A stretch of DNA of 64,000 bases from Silurus meridionalis (Eukaryota; Chordata; Actinopteri; Siluriformes; Siluridae): NCBI RefSeq assembly GCF_014805685.1, contig NC_060898.1, positions 4,558,501 to 4,622,500 of the forward strand. Direction: 5' to 3'. Position 1 is the stretch's first letter. Each line of letters starts with the position of its first letter. Both the position numbers and the translations under genes were made by a program. Below, one piece after another: positions 10,670 through 21,825 of this stretch. The notes beneath the pieces were generated by a model. The model saw only the letters and a program-made list of their open reading frames with translations. It did no database searches and had not been told where the DNA came from.

Positions 10670-11260
10670 TTTATGGTTTCCTTTTGCGCGTGAGCTAGCA
10701 TGTTATACTGTACTGCTAGTGTTCGGTATTATTCGGCGCTCGGGCCGCCTGCCCCCGCAGCAGCGAGTGCTCTATTTATCCGCCTCCGTGCGCGAGCGTG
10801 CTGACGAGCATGTTTGCATTCGTTCATTGGTCGGATTGTTTTATGATTATTTTCGGTGAGCTTTTTTTTGGAAATTTTCTGAATCGATATCTCAGCCGTG
10901 GCAGGCGAGGCGAGAGGATTCAAGGCAAGGGCCGGGGCGATAGCTCATCTTGGTCGACCTCCTACGAAAATGCCTCCTGCTCTGAGAGATTGATTATCTT
11001 CGTGACACGTGACGCATACCTTCCAGGTTGGACTGCGTCCATGCTGAGCAGTTTGGCAGAAAGGTGCTGAAGGCGGCACGCTCGTAAATAAGCACAGCGC
11101 ATTAAGCTGTCACCAGTGAAACATTAGCTTGATCAGATCGCGAGCGGAAGCGCTCGGCACGTATATCTTCGATCAGCACCAGACACAGCAGCTGACATTT
11201 CAGTACGCCTCGTCTCCTGGTACGGTACCATGTAAAGCCCGAACGTGTGCGATCTCCTGA
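10670..11260. promoter_or_regulatory. CpG-dense block within the last SFSWAP intron
   Basis: A sharp local rise in CpG and G+C. Around 10730-10850 runs such as ggcgctcgggccgcctg and cctccgtgcgcgagcgtg give roughly 19 CpGs in 190 bp by hand count. More follow at 10910-10970 and 11130-11260. The surrounding intron is AT-rich and CpG-poor. There is no splice-flanked exon or recognised ORF and no repeat family I know. It may be a small CpG island (alternative, antisense or enhancer-linked promoter) or a GC-rich unrecognised repeat. Promoter function is inference only. Confidence 0.4.
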
Positions 11261-11894
11261 CACAGAACTCTTCTCAGCATTAATAAATGTAATGCACAAG
11301 TGAAGAGGCAGAGCTGTAGAAGAAGCACAGGAGTGTGCAGTGCGCTGGATTTAAACTGCATTAGTGACAGCAGGCTTAGATGTGCTGAAAAAGACTCTGT
11401 GACCCTGTCAGCTACACGGGCATGTCCAGAGGCGTAAAAAAAAAAACACACAGTGATTATTATACACAGTATACACACTCCTCTGCTGTGGACTCCTAAT
11501 TAGAAATGTTCTCATATCTACAGGAATGTAGCATCCTTATCTATTTTCTGTCTGTGGCCTTAAGCTTTATCCTTTGTATTACATTTCTGTATTTATACAA
11601 ATGAAATATAATTGCTCTGTTATAAATTCTGTAAATTTTTATATTGAAGTTTACTTCATTTCAAGTGCTTTTTTTGATGTCTAGCTGGCTACAGAAACCT
11701 AAGTAAGATAAATGCTTCTTCTCAATGATAAAGAGATCTGTAGGATGTTCCAGTGATGTTTGAGATGACCATCGACTTTTTAGTCACATCTCTTACCAAG
11801 GTCTTTCTCCCTAGCATGAGTCCTGGTTATTCCAAACCTCTTCCATTTAAGCATCATGGAGGTGAAAATGCACAACACAGATCTGTTTCTCAAC
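11261..11894. other. Intron, nothing recognised
   Basis: AT-rich sequence between the CpG-dense block and the reverse-oriented LINE. Short ORFs on both strands look random. Confidence 0.45.
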
Positions 11895-13345
11895 ACAATT
11901 CTATTAAATTCAGTTTAATTCATTTTTATTTGTATAGCACTTTTAACAATGGACATTGTCTCAAAGCAGCTTCACTCTGATCATGTGGTAAAAAAGAATA
12001 TATAAGATTGTTTGTTATAAGTGTAATTTTGTCCCTAACGAGCAAGCTGCTGGCCACTGTGGGAATGAAAACTTCCCTGAGATAAGGAAGTATATGAAAG
12101 AAACCTTAAGAGGAACCAGACTCGAGAGGAAACCGATCCTCATCGGAATCTCCAATTTCTTACATCTAAACGATGTTGAGGTGTTCAGTGATGATCAGAT
12201 GCAAACTGTACTTAATGTCAACAGTCTGCTACACTGACCCAGGAATAGAGTCCAAATCCATTCTCAAAGCTACTATTACTCCGTAATATAATGGATCCTT
12301 ATTGTTGTATAAAAGTTCAGGGCACTGTGAAGTTGGGGACTCCGGCAAGACTTGCTATGGCAGCATAACTAAAAGGGAGATCCAGAAGGTAAAACAGACA
12401 TCTTTGGGATAAGAGACGCATCCACACCACCGTCAACACCCTAAATGAACGTGTGAGAGTGAGGGGACGACAGCATACAAATAGCCCAGTTCACCGAACA
12501 CTCAATACCCATGATTCCTTCATATCTGCTCTTTTACCTAAGAAAAACCTTCTAAAAAAGGCTTGACTAAATAAATGTTTTCAACCTCGATTTGAAAACT
12601 GAGACTGTCTGAGTCCCAAACACGGATTGGAAGGCCGATCCATAACCGTGGGGCTTTATAAGAGAAAGATCTGCCCCCAGCTGTAGTCTTCTTTATTTGA
12701 GGTACCACAAATAGCCTGCACCTTTTGATCTAAGTAGGTGTGGGGGGTCATAATGGTACAGAAGTTCACTCAGATACAGTAGGAGTATTTTATAATCAAT
12801 GTGAGATTTGATGGGGAGCAGTGTATACTGATTAAAACAGGGGTGATGTGGTCATATTTTCTAGCTCTAGTTAGGACTCTTGCTGCTGCATTCTGGACTA
12901 ACTGAAGCTTATTTATGCAGTTACTCGAACACCCAAACAGTAAAGCATTACAGTAGTCTCATCTAACAAAAGCATGAACTAGTTTTTCCTGCATCCAGTA
13001 ACATCATATTTCTGATTTTAGCAATATTTCTAAGGTGGAAGGAGGCGTTCCTGGTAATGTTATTCACATGAGCCTCAAAGGAAAGACTAGGGTCACTTAT
13101 CACTCTGTACTTCCGCAGAAAGAAGTAATCAAGCATCCACTGTCTAATTTCCTTTACACACTATTGAACATTGTTAAGCTGATCTCTCTAATCTGGTTTT
13201 GCTGAAATATACAACTGTATATCATCAGCACAGCAATGGAAGCGAATACCATGTTTACGTATAATTTTACCCAGAAGCAGCATATATAAAGGGAAAAGTT
13301 AGAGGGCCTAATACAGATCCTTGTGGAGACAGTTCTGTCTCTGAG
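11895..13345 (-). mobile_element. L2/Rex1-like LINE, 5'-truncated, RT C-terminal half plus 3' UTR (E1)
   Basis: Read on the minus strand, the element starts near 13345 with a decayed PQGSVLG block. It continues to [20 protein letters not shown], the catalytic box of the reverse transcriptase with the usual Tyr of YADD changed to Cys. Further on it reads DYCNALLFGCSSNCINKLQL and VQNAAARVLTRARKYDHI, then a long 3' UTR. The UTR end (tgagacaatgtccattgtta, tgtatagcac on the + strand) matches repeats at 34061 and 59603. Several frameshifts; not functional. L2, CR1 and Rex1 groups share these motifs, so the clade is not fixed. Confidence 0.88.
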
Positions 13346-14404
13346 CTCTACACTCGCCTCATTGACCTAATTGCTTGGGATTTGTCTTGTCTGAAATGGT
13401 GGTGAAATCATCTTTTTCACATTTTTGGGGGTGAAGCATGATTTGAAACGATATACCTTTACTTGCGATCGAGATGCATGCACAAAGGAGGAAAAAAAAT
13501 AAAACTGTATTTCACTCCGGGAGAGCGCTGCAGGTTTTTTCTTTTTTTTTTGTCAAAAAATGTCCTTGCGTGAAAACCTTTCCCGAGGCGAATATTCAAG
13601 CAAAGAGACACATTTCTCGTGCATTTGTGTGCATTCTGCATGTGCAAGTCGAGAAGGAAGCTTATGTGACATATGCAGATGAGGTGGCAAAAGAAGTCAA
13701 AACAAGGCAAGCTGTATTGTATGGGGTGTTGTGAAAATCGGCAGCTACTTCCATGCGATCTGTGACCTCATTAGCGATTTAGTGCAGAAATGTTTCGTCC
13801 TGGTATTGTTTACTTTACTGCAGCAAAGAGAAGAGCCTCTGAAGTATGTCATGACCATCTCCATTCAATCTCCTTACATCCATGTCGTTACACGGAGCAC
13901 TTTGCTGTCAGGACTCTCCTTGGGTTGATAAAAAAAAGAAAAAAAAGGAATAGATGCAAATCATTTCGACATAAATAAATGATTAGTTTATCCCAGTTTC
14001 ATAATCTTCAGTCTTTGTGCTCCTGAAGATGTTTCTGCTCCTCTTGATGGCTGGCAGAAGTAGAACAGTCAGTGGTCTTCCTCTGTTGTGGCTCGTCCGC
14101 ATTCATTTTCAAGATGCTTTTCTGCTCACCGCGGTTGTAAAGAGTGCTTATTTGAGCCAACCAGAGCATTTTTGTTCATCTCTGACCTCCTTCAGCAAAG
14201 AGGCAGATCCACTTGCATGACCACCATTTATTGGATGTTTTTTGTTGGGGGGTTTTCTAACCATTGTGTAAAATTTGACTGTTGTTGTGTGCTAGGAGAT
14301 CAGCAGTGTTTTGAATTAGGTTGAAGCAGGGCTTCTAAGAGCACCGATAACCCTTTTTTTCTTATTTTGATGTTTAATGTGAATATTGGTTGAGGCTCTT
14401 GATG
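13346..14404. other. Last SFSWAP intron, no recognised element
   Basis: About 1 kb with T and A runs (13535, 13929) and no transposon or exon I can name. Some CpGs near 13440-13600. An octamer-like atgcaaat occurs near 13954. Confidence 0.4.
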
Positions 14405-14816
14405 TTTTTATGGATTATGCTGCTATATGGTTGTTTGGATGGATTTTTTTTTTTGGTTTATTTTTTAGTTGGTTGGTGGGGTTACTTGGTTGGTTATATT
14501 TTGGTTGGTTGGTTGGTGGGGTTACTTGGTTGGTTATATTTAACTGGTTGGTTAATTTGGTTGGTTAAAGTGTTTTTTGTTTGGTATTATTTAGTCAGTG
14601 TATTTATTTGGTTAGTTGGTTGGTTTATTTGGGTAGTTAGTTGTTTGGTTGGTTGTTGGTAGGTTGATTCTTAAATATATTTAGTCGGTTGGTGAGTTGG
14701 TTGGTTTATTTGGTTTATTTATGTGTTTTCGGGTTTGGTTGCTTTTGCTTGCTTGGTGTGTTGATTGAGTTGAGTTATTTTGATTGGTTGGTTGGTTAGT
14801 AGATTAGTAGGTTAAC
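14405..14816 (+). repeat. Degenerate (GGTT)n / G-T-only tract
   Basis: Dominated by ttggttggt units, with gggttacttggttggttat occurring twice in tandem (near 14479 and 14519). The + strand is nearly free of C for about 400 bases. Apparent proteins rich in W, L, V and G across it are by-products of the repeat. It ends about 145 bp before the terminal SFSWAP exon. Confidence 0.8.
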
Positions 14817-14960
14817 CTGTTTAGTTTTTTTTGTATAAAGATTTTCTGTCTTCCGGTTTACTTAAAAAATTTTACTGACCATCTTACTGATGTTCTCATT
14901 CCATCGCCCCTAAGACTCCAATGTGTAACTTGCCTCTTCTTTTTTCTTTCCCTAATACAG

Positions 14961-15020
14961 GACCTCATGGCTAAAGTACGAGCAATGTTGGCCAAAGGCC
15001 TGCAGCCCAACCCGTCCTGA
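14961..15020 (+). CDS. sfswap: SFSWAP-like gene, terminal coding exon with stop
   Basis: Acceptor (ttctttccctaatacag, ends 14960) after a pyrimidine-rich tract. The exon opens in phase 0 and encodes DLMAKVRAMLAKGLQPNPS, then TGA at 15018-15020. DLMAKVRAMLA is the conserved core of the SFSWAP C-terminus. The residues after it (KGLQPNPS) differ from the mammalian tail as I recall it, which is plausible drift at a free C-terminus. The exon is separated from the previous one by an intron of about 12 kb, long for a fish gene and swollen by transposons. Confidence 0.8.
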   Translation, partial: DLMAKVRAMLAKGLQPNPS

Positions 15021-15630
15021 GACATGTGAAAAGGAGCAGACCGACGATTGAACCAGCCACCAAACTTTAACCTGCAGGACCGCAGTGCAGCGCTGTACCG
15101 ATACGCTTTTTTCCCTTTACGTATACTCCTCTGGATCTTTTCAATTAAGCATCACCGGTGATTCCCTTTAATGTAATGAAGCTCACGCTTTGTGATGAGC
15201 CAGGCAGCATGTAGGGTTTACTGATACTGTGGGCTTAAGGTTTTCCCAGTGTTTTTTTTTTCCTTTCCCCAGGAGGTTCTATTGCAAAAAAAAGTGTAAA
15301 AGTCTGAAAACGTAAACATGTTTATTTTTACTAACGAATTAGACCATTTGACTAACTTGATAACAGGACCCCATCTTGTGTGATTAGGCTTCTACCACAG
15401 GGCAGTGTTAAATCCTTCTGTGAAGGATTACAATATTTCCTGTTCTTCCGTCTCGGTTCTTTTCTTTTTTTTTTTTTTTTTATCATTTCCAGCCAGGTTC
15501 ATTTTTCTAAAGCCTTCGGCTGCTCAAGATTCTGTTGTTTTTTTTTGTTTTTAAACTAATGTGGCCTTCATGCTGTAAGTTTGCATCTGCTTTGTAAAAC
15601 TGAACAGTCAATAAAATTTGAGTCACAAAC
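15021..15630 (+). other. sfswap: 3' UTR of the SFSWAP-like gene
   Basis: Follows the TGA directly. AT-rich, with several long T runs and no competing reading frame. The canonical poly(A) signal near 15610 and a following GT-rich stretch (tgtgatcatgagtgtgtcc) fix a likely cleavage site near 15630. A family A repeat starts about 50 bp further on, so this is the natural end of the transcription unit. Confidence 0.7.
15610..15615 (+). terminator. Poly(A) signal AATAAA
   Basis: Exact AATAAA in the context cagtcaataaaatttgag, about 590 bp after the stop codon, with a GT-rich downstream element within 40 bp. Confidence 0.75.
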
Positions 15631-15681
15631 TGTGATCATGAGTGTGTCCATGAATTATGTCCAGAGTGTGTGTGTGTCTAG

Positions 15682-16018
15682 ATATAGTGTCCATAGGTTG
15701 GCGTTAAAGATCTTGAGTGGCCTGCTATAGAGTTCTGACCTCAACTCTATTAATCACCTTTGGGATGAATGTAAACACTGACTGCACCCCAGGCCTCCTC
15801 ACCTCACCTACATCAGTACCTGACTTTACTAAAACACTTGTAGCTGAATGACCACAAATCTCCACAAACACACAAAAAAATCTAGTGGAACATCTTCCCA
15901 GAAGAGTGGATGGTATTATAAGTGCAAATGGGGATTAAATGTGGAATGGGATGTTATAAAAGCACATACGGATCTTACAGTCAGGTGTCCACAAACTGTC
16001 CTTTGTTTACTGTGTATG
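15682..16018 (+). mobile_element. Family A Tc1-derived repeat (copy A4)
   Basis: atatagtgtccataggttgg at the left, then gatcttgagtggcctgctat, a decayed LINHLWDE-type stretch, aaacacttgtagctgaatga, and cagtcaggtgtccacaaact near the right end. It begins about 50 bp beyond the SFSWAP poly(A) site. Confidence 0.75.
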
Positions 16019-19000
16019 TAAAGTGGTTATGGGAAACTAAATTACATTTGCACATGATCGTTTTATTGTCAATAGTGTACAGGAATAGTCTCCATGGCAA
16101 CATGCTACTAACACCGATTAATGGGTTTTTCAGTAGACAATTACTGAGAAATTGCTCTAATATTCATTCATTGAATTTTTATATTCCTAAGTAAAAATCA
16201 AAAAGCATTTATTAATTCTATATATTTTATTTGCTAAAAAAAAAAATTTTCCTAATTTGACAAAAGTGCAGATTAAATAAAAAATATATCAAATTTTTTT
16301 ATGTGTTGCATAATAAAGCACCTCTTTCAGTTACTTTTTCTGACATTAAAATGATTTTTTTTTAATTAATATGCCACAGACTATTGATGAAGTTGAGGTT
16401 GTACCATAAGCTTTCATTAAATTAGCACTTTTCCTTGAAAAAAGAAAAACCTTTAAATAGATTTTAGACTAATGGTTTTCTTAGTCGGCGTCCTAATGAT
16501 TCAGCATTCAATAGTAAAAAATATATATATTTTACAAAATTAAATTAGAACAAAATATACCTTTACAGAATCTCCCAGACGTTGTTAAATATTTAAATCC
16601 CTGCTGCCAAGATGCCCCTGAAAAGAAATGGAAAGTGAAACTTAAACCTGTCACAGGGGGTTTGGATTTATCTACAGTTAGACATTAAAAAAGAATTATA
16701 AAAAAGCTTCTTTCTTTTTACATTTTTATTTAAATCATTAGCATTATACACTGTATTTTAACTTAACTTTTATTGGGAGAAAACTGGTAGTTCTATGTGA
16801 AATCAGACTTTGCGGACCCCCATATAATTAAATTTTTTAATACCCAAAAACAAATTCAGTGGCATGAGGATGGGGATGTGTGCAAACTTATACAGTCACA
16901 TTTGTTAGTTTTCCCCCCCAGCTGCATTGATTTCCCCGTAGCTTCAGCATTATGGGTTAATGTGTGTAGGTTCATGACATGTATAATCCCAATTAAACCA
17001 CATATAGCACACAATCCCTTTGTATACATAATCTGCTGAAATCCATAGCTAATCGTGTTTAGGTTAAATAATCCTGATCCCAAGCTGGTCTGACTCGCCG
17101 GACTTTCTCAGCTCGGCGGCTTCAAAGAACAGAAAAATCCAGCCTTGCGTCTAATTGTCAACAATCCGATCCAGATAATCCGCATTTGAAGAATAGGGCT
17201 CAGCTTTCTTCCACGCCCTTGAGAAAGCTTTTTTTTTTGCACCTCTAAACCGGGCTTGAGGATTGACCTCAGTGTCACAACCAGCTTTCTTTCAGCTGTC
17301 TTCCTTAAACATTTCTGAGTTCATAAAGAAGACCTTGAACACTAAGGGCATGATGGAATCTCGACTACGCTTGGCTGCACCAAAAGTCCCTGCTGTCGGG
17401 TTCGGAAGGATGGCATTCCTCTTTCCCTTATCAAACCCTGGAGTGTGTACACACAAAAAGCAGACTGCCCTCTCCAAGTGCTTTTAGATGTTTTCGAAAG
17501 ATGCCATTGCTGCCTTTGTGTGTACCAGTGGGAACCTGTGTTGGCGATCACCATTTCCAGAGTGGTAGATGTTAGATGATGGCTGGTGGATGGATTTACC
17601 TGGCAGGTATCCCAATTATATCTATAAGTACAGTTATTGTCCAACACACTTAACCACTGAAATTCTGACTTCCCAGAAACCCTGCACTGCTCAAAAGCAT
17701 TATGTGTGTTGCTAAAGGCATTACATCATTGTATTGTATGTCTAAACAGCCCAAAAACCCAACAATCTTTGAGTAAATCGGTGTGCCGAAAGTGTCTGAG
17801 TTAGTCTCGTTTGCTAAACTGTACAACGGTGCTTAAAGGCATTTCCTTAATCAGGGGTTAATGATTTGTTTACGCAGACTCTTTAGCTCGCGTGCTGCCA
17901 ATATTCAATTACACAAAGAGATGCCTCTCCTCTGCATTTCAAACCACGGCCGATGAATGGAACGTTAATTATGCTTTTACGTCTGAATGCCGTGTCCTCA
18001 GTGGCGCATGCCTTCTGTATGCCCGGAATGGAATTGCCACGTTCGTGATGCGTATTGATCATCAAAGAAATATGAAATCTAATCCTATTATATAAATTGC
18101 GGTTCATTTTATATCGCCGGTTTGGTCGGACGAGGAGAAAAAAATATGGAGCAGTTTCCCGAAGCTCTTTTTAAATTATTATTATTTTTCTACTTACACT
18201 ACCCATACCAGGAGAGCTTATATCACTCCTGTAGGACTAAAACCAGGAGTCTTTTTAACTGGTCAAAAAATCCACAAAGTGCTTCAGTATATCTTTATTT
18301 CAAGACAATGAACCAACTATTCAAATACTAGACGTTATTAAAACATTAACCATAATATTTTGGTTATTTATAGAACCAGTAATCACTGTTTGGTCTGTGA
18401 TTTTTTCCCAATCTTCCTAATTCAATTTCGCTGACCTTTGGCTGTCCTTCACACACCAAATTTTGAGATCTGGTCTCAGAAATATTCTCAAGAACCTTAA
18501 GTAGTTTCCAGAAAACCCGGACGTGAGAGTTCTTGCTGAGGGGCCTTGCTTGAGTGCAAAAAGCATACTGCAAATTGTCTTCTGTAATTTGTTAGATTAA
18601 ATGCTAATGACTGCGAAAGAAAAAAAAATGTAAATGTTTTGGCAGAAATACATTTATTTTGCAGCATGGTAGCCATAAATAATTTTAATTTTATGGGTAT
18701 TGCTAATTAAGTTATTAATTTGGATAAAAGGCTTTTCGTGGGACCGAGGCAGGCAGTCTCCTGAAGACTATTCAGCTGCTTGTGAATCATCGTTGCCCTG
18801 TTGTCATAGATGTTTGCCTTGGAGGCATTTTGCGATAATCAGTAATACTGAAAAGATACCTGGAGAAAAAAAGGTTAATTAGTGTGTGGTTTGGAAGAAT
18901 TCTTTGGGTGCAATATATAACAATTTACACTGAAATAAATGGCCCTCTTTACTTCAGCACTGATTACATTTCACGTAGCTGCCCAGAGTATTAAACTTCA

Positions 19001-19354
19001 TTCCCCCACGCTAGCAAGACGAGAGAACGCAATGTGTCCGTGTCCATTCAGAATGTAAATGAATAAAAATAATCCAGATTGATTATATGTGTTCTAAATG
19101 AAGACAAATACAGCAATTAATATGAGGTGCATTATTTGGTTTTGTTTACATTTCAGAAATAGCTTGCAAATTTCAATATGTAAGGCTTAAATGCTGTGGG
19201 TATTAATTCTTAAAAAAAAAAAACGATCTGAAAATTTTGTAGGAGTTGAACAGTGGTGTGCATGCATTTACAGTCATTTACAGTCTCTTTAACACGCAGA
19301 CATTCTCCTATTGCCAATCCTTCAATTTTATCTTAAAACAGAAATCGTTCTGCA
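16019..19354. other. Intergenic, mostly unique sequence
   Basis: No exon or transposon recognised. 16200-16760 is very AT-rich. 17080-18120 is more balanced, with scattered CpGs (for example 17890-18060) and no repeat hallmarks, making it a fair candidate for conserved noncoding sequence. An A-run lies at 19212. Confidence 0.4.
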
Positions 19355-19777
19355 CAGATGTTGTATGGTTTAGAGACAGTGGCATTGAGTAAAAGACAGG
19401 AGGTGGAGCTGGAGGTAGCAGAGCTGAAGATGTTGAGGTTTTCGTTGGGAATGACGACGATGGACGGGATTAGAAATTAGTTTATTAGGGGGACAGCACA
19501 TGTAGGACGTTTTGGAGACAAGGTGAGAAAGACGAGATTGAGATGGTTTGGACATGTGCAGAGGAGGGACACGGGGTATATCAGTAGGATAATGCTTAGG
19601 ATGGAGCCACCAGGAAAGAGGAAAAGAGGAAGGCCAAAGAGGAGGTTTATAGATGTGGTGATGGAAGACATGCAGGTGGTTAGTTTGAAAGAGGAAGATG
19701 TAGAAGACAGGGGTGGTATGGAGACGGATGATCCAATGTGGCGACCCCTTCTGGGAGAACCCGAAAGAAGAAGAAAA
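19355..19777 (+). mobile_element. RTE-like LINE 3' fragment (copy F3)
   Basis: The same C-terminal protein tail as F1 and F2: YGLETVALSKRQEVELEVAE, a frame change, RKTRLRWFGHVQRRDTGYIS, and KRKRGRPKRRFIDVVMED. The tail ggcgaccccttctgggagaa then ccgaaagaagaagaaaa is classic for the family. Truncated at the 5' side near 19355. Confidence 0.88.
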
Positions 19778-21408
19778 CAGATAGTGTATCTACGATGTAC
19801 TTACACATTCTCTTCTCTTTCCAAAGAGTTTTTACAGATAAACTGGGTTTTTCTATGTTATTTTGTTTCAGCCATGACCCAGGCAACCTTGCTTAGGTAA
19901 AGGCTACAATCATTAACAAATAGAAAGCAGGCTATTTATTAGTCTATCATTAATGTTATGCTTTATCAGCCCTGACCTAAACTCTGGCTTTCTGAACACC
20001 AAAATGTATACGTATTTTTGCCATATGTTTAAGCAAACTATTTTTTTTTTTTGACAGCCCACACAGATCACAGACTGCACAAACCCTGAAAAAACCCTGC
20101 TGATTCATCATTTGTATTAACCGAAGAATAATATCTATGTGCGCCAGCAATAATGCACACTGTTGACACAGTTGTATGTGCCGAAAAGCCTTGGGAAGAA
20201 CTCTGGGTGGTTTGAGACTAGCACGCGATTGCGCTCTGTTGTGGGTTCTCTCCGTCCTCGCTGTATTCTTACAGCTGTAGGAACTAAACCAGGCAATAAG
20301 CTGCAAAATGGCAGCACCACAGGCTTTAAATCTGCCAGGGCATCGAGAGAAAATTAAAGGGCTCGTGATGTGTCATCGAAAACCAACTCCTGATGTGGTT
20401 CATAGATGCGGAGTTTTTCTGACTGCTTTCAAATACCGGCCAAACCATTTCAGGCATTTAGGTTTCCCAGAAGGGAGGGGACTTTCACCCAGAACTGCTG
20501 CTGATTTTACTCTCTTCAGCTGTACTAAGTTCCATTATGTAATAATATTTGCGTAGATGTCTGTGTTCATTAGCATTTCCAAAGCATGGAGTTGATTTAG
20601 GGTCATCTGGTGTATTTCACCCCTCGTCGCTGTGCTTCAGTTTGGCGGTTCGAGGCGGTCGGTAAATCATTTCCCTCTGTTTTTAATTGCACCGTTTTTA
20701 TTTCCTAACCAGCAACCCCTGATGTAATCACTTCGCAAAATTGCAACCTTGCGATTTATGGGGCACATTTGATAAATGAAACTACCGATAAATTACTAGA
20801 GGGAGTTTGTTTACCCACCACTGCTTCACATCTGGAATGGTTTGAAAATGAACAAGACTCATCAGGAGATCATTCATTTGTCCATCTAGCTAAAGTAAAA
20901 GCTTTTTCTTCCTGCTCTGGATATAGATCCCATCCCAGAACATTGTGCACAAGGTATGTACATCATGAATGAGTGGATGCCAGACCCTTACATACCACCA
21001 GGCACTCATGCTTAGGAGCATTTTGATTAGCCAGTGTCATGTTGTTGGGAGAGTGTGAGAAAACAAGAACCTGGAGTAAATTTTCTGGGGTACTGAAAAC
21101 AAAACAAACTGCCCAAAAATAGAAATTAGTTCAGGATCGAGCCAGGAAACTATGATTTCAAATCCTGGAAATAATTCCAAAGCCTCTCCTTTCATCTGAT
21201 GGATGGGAAGAATGTATTTATTCTCTGCTTATGTATACATAAAGCTAAGAGGGCTGTTGGTTCTCAGCTCCAAACACAAATCAAATATAAAATGATTTTT
21301 CATCAATACCTTTTTTCTATTAGCAGATGCTAATAGCTAGTTCAAGTGTCTTGATGGTATGACCTTGACGTTTGGCCTCCCAGACTTAGCTAGAAAAAGT
21401 GTGTTATG
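19778..21408. other. Intergenic, nothing recognised
   Basis: No exon or repeat family identified. A T-run lies at 20041. An 82-codon open frame starting at 20308 has no recognisable protein features and is not supported as a gene. Confidence 0.4.
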
Positions 21409-21652
21409 CTTGTCACATGTACCTTTACAGCACTGTGAAATTCTTTCTTCGCATATCCCAGCAATGTTAGATAACTAGAATTAGAGCGCAGGGTCAGTCA
21501 TGATACAGCAACCCCCCCCCTAGAGCACAGAGGGTTAAGGGCCTTAATCAAGGGCCACAAGAGTGACAGCTTAGTTATCCCAGGGCTTGTACCCATGACC
21601 TTCTGATCAGTAGCCCAGAGCCTTATCCACTAAGCTACTGTACCACCTCCCC
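21409..21652 (-). repeat. tRNA-derived SINE (B1), minus orientation
   Basis: On + it reads tgtcacatgtacctttacag, gaaattctttcttcgcatat, agggttaagggccttaatca and gaccttctgatcagtagccc. The tRNA-like head is therefore at the 21652 side and the tail at 21409. Other copies at 31570 and 57500. Confidence 0.8.
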
Positions 21653-21656
21653 AACT

Positions 21657-21825
21657 TCATATACCCCAGCTTGTCAGGGTCAGCCATGGTATGGCACCCC
21701 TGGAGCAAATAGGGTTAAGCACCTTGCTCAAGAGCCCAACAGCATCAGCTTGGCAATGCTGTGGCTTGAACCCCTGACCTTATAATCAGTAACCCAAAAC
21801 CATAACCACTGAACCACCACTTCCC
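21657..21825 (-). repeat. tRNA-derived SINE (B2), adjacent to B1
   Basis: Same family and orientation as B1, 5' head intact and tail truncated: ccatggtatggcacccctgg, aatagggttaagcaccttgc, aacccctgaccttataatca. Only about 5 bp separate the two copies. Confidence 0.78.

Noticed and set aside
14386..14662. Overlapping W/L/V/G-rich open frames resembling membrane proteins
   Set aside because: They are translations of the GGTT-type repeat.
19977..20306. 109-codon open frame on the minus strand
   Set aside because: No recognisable domain, splice context or repeat origin; length is within chance for this much sequence.
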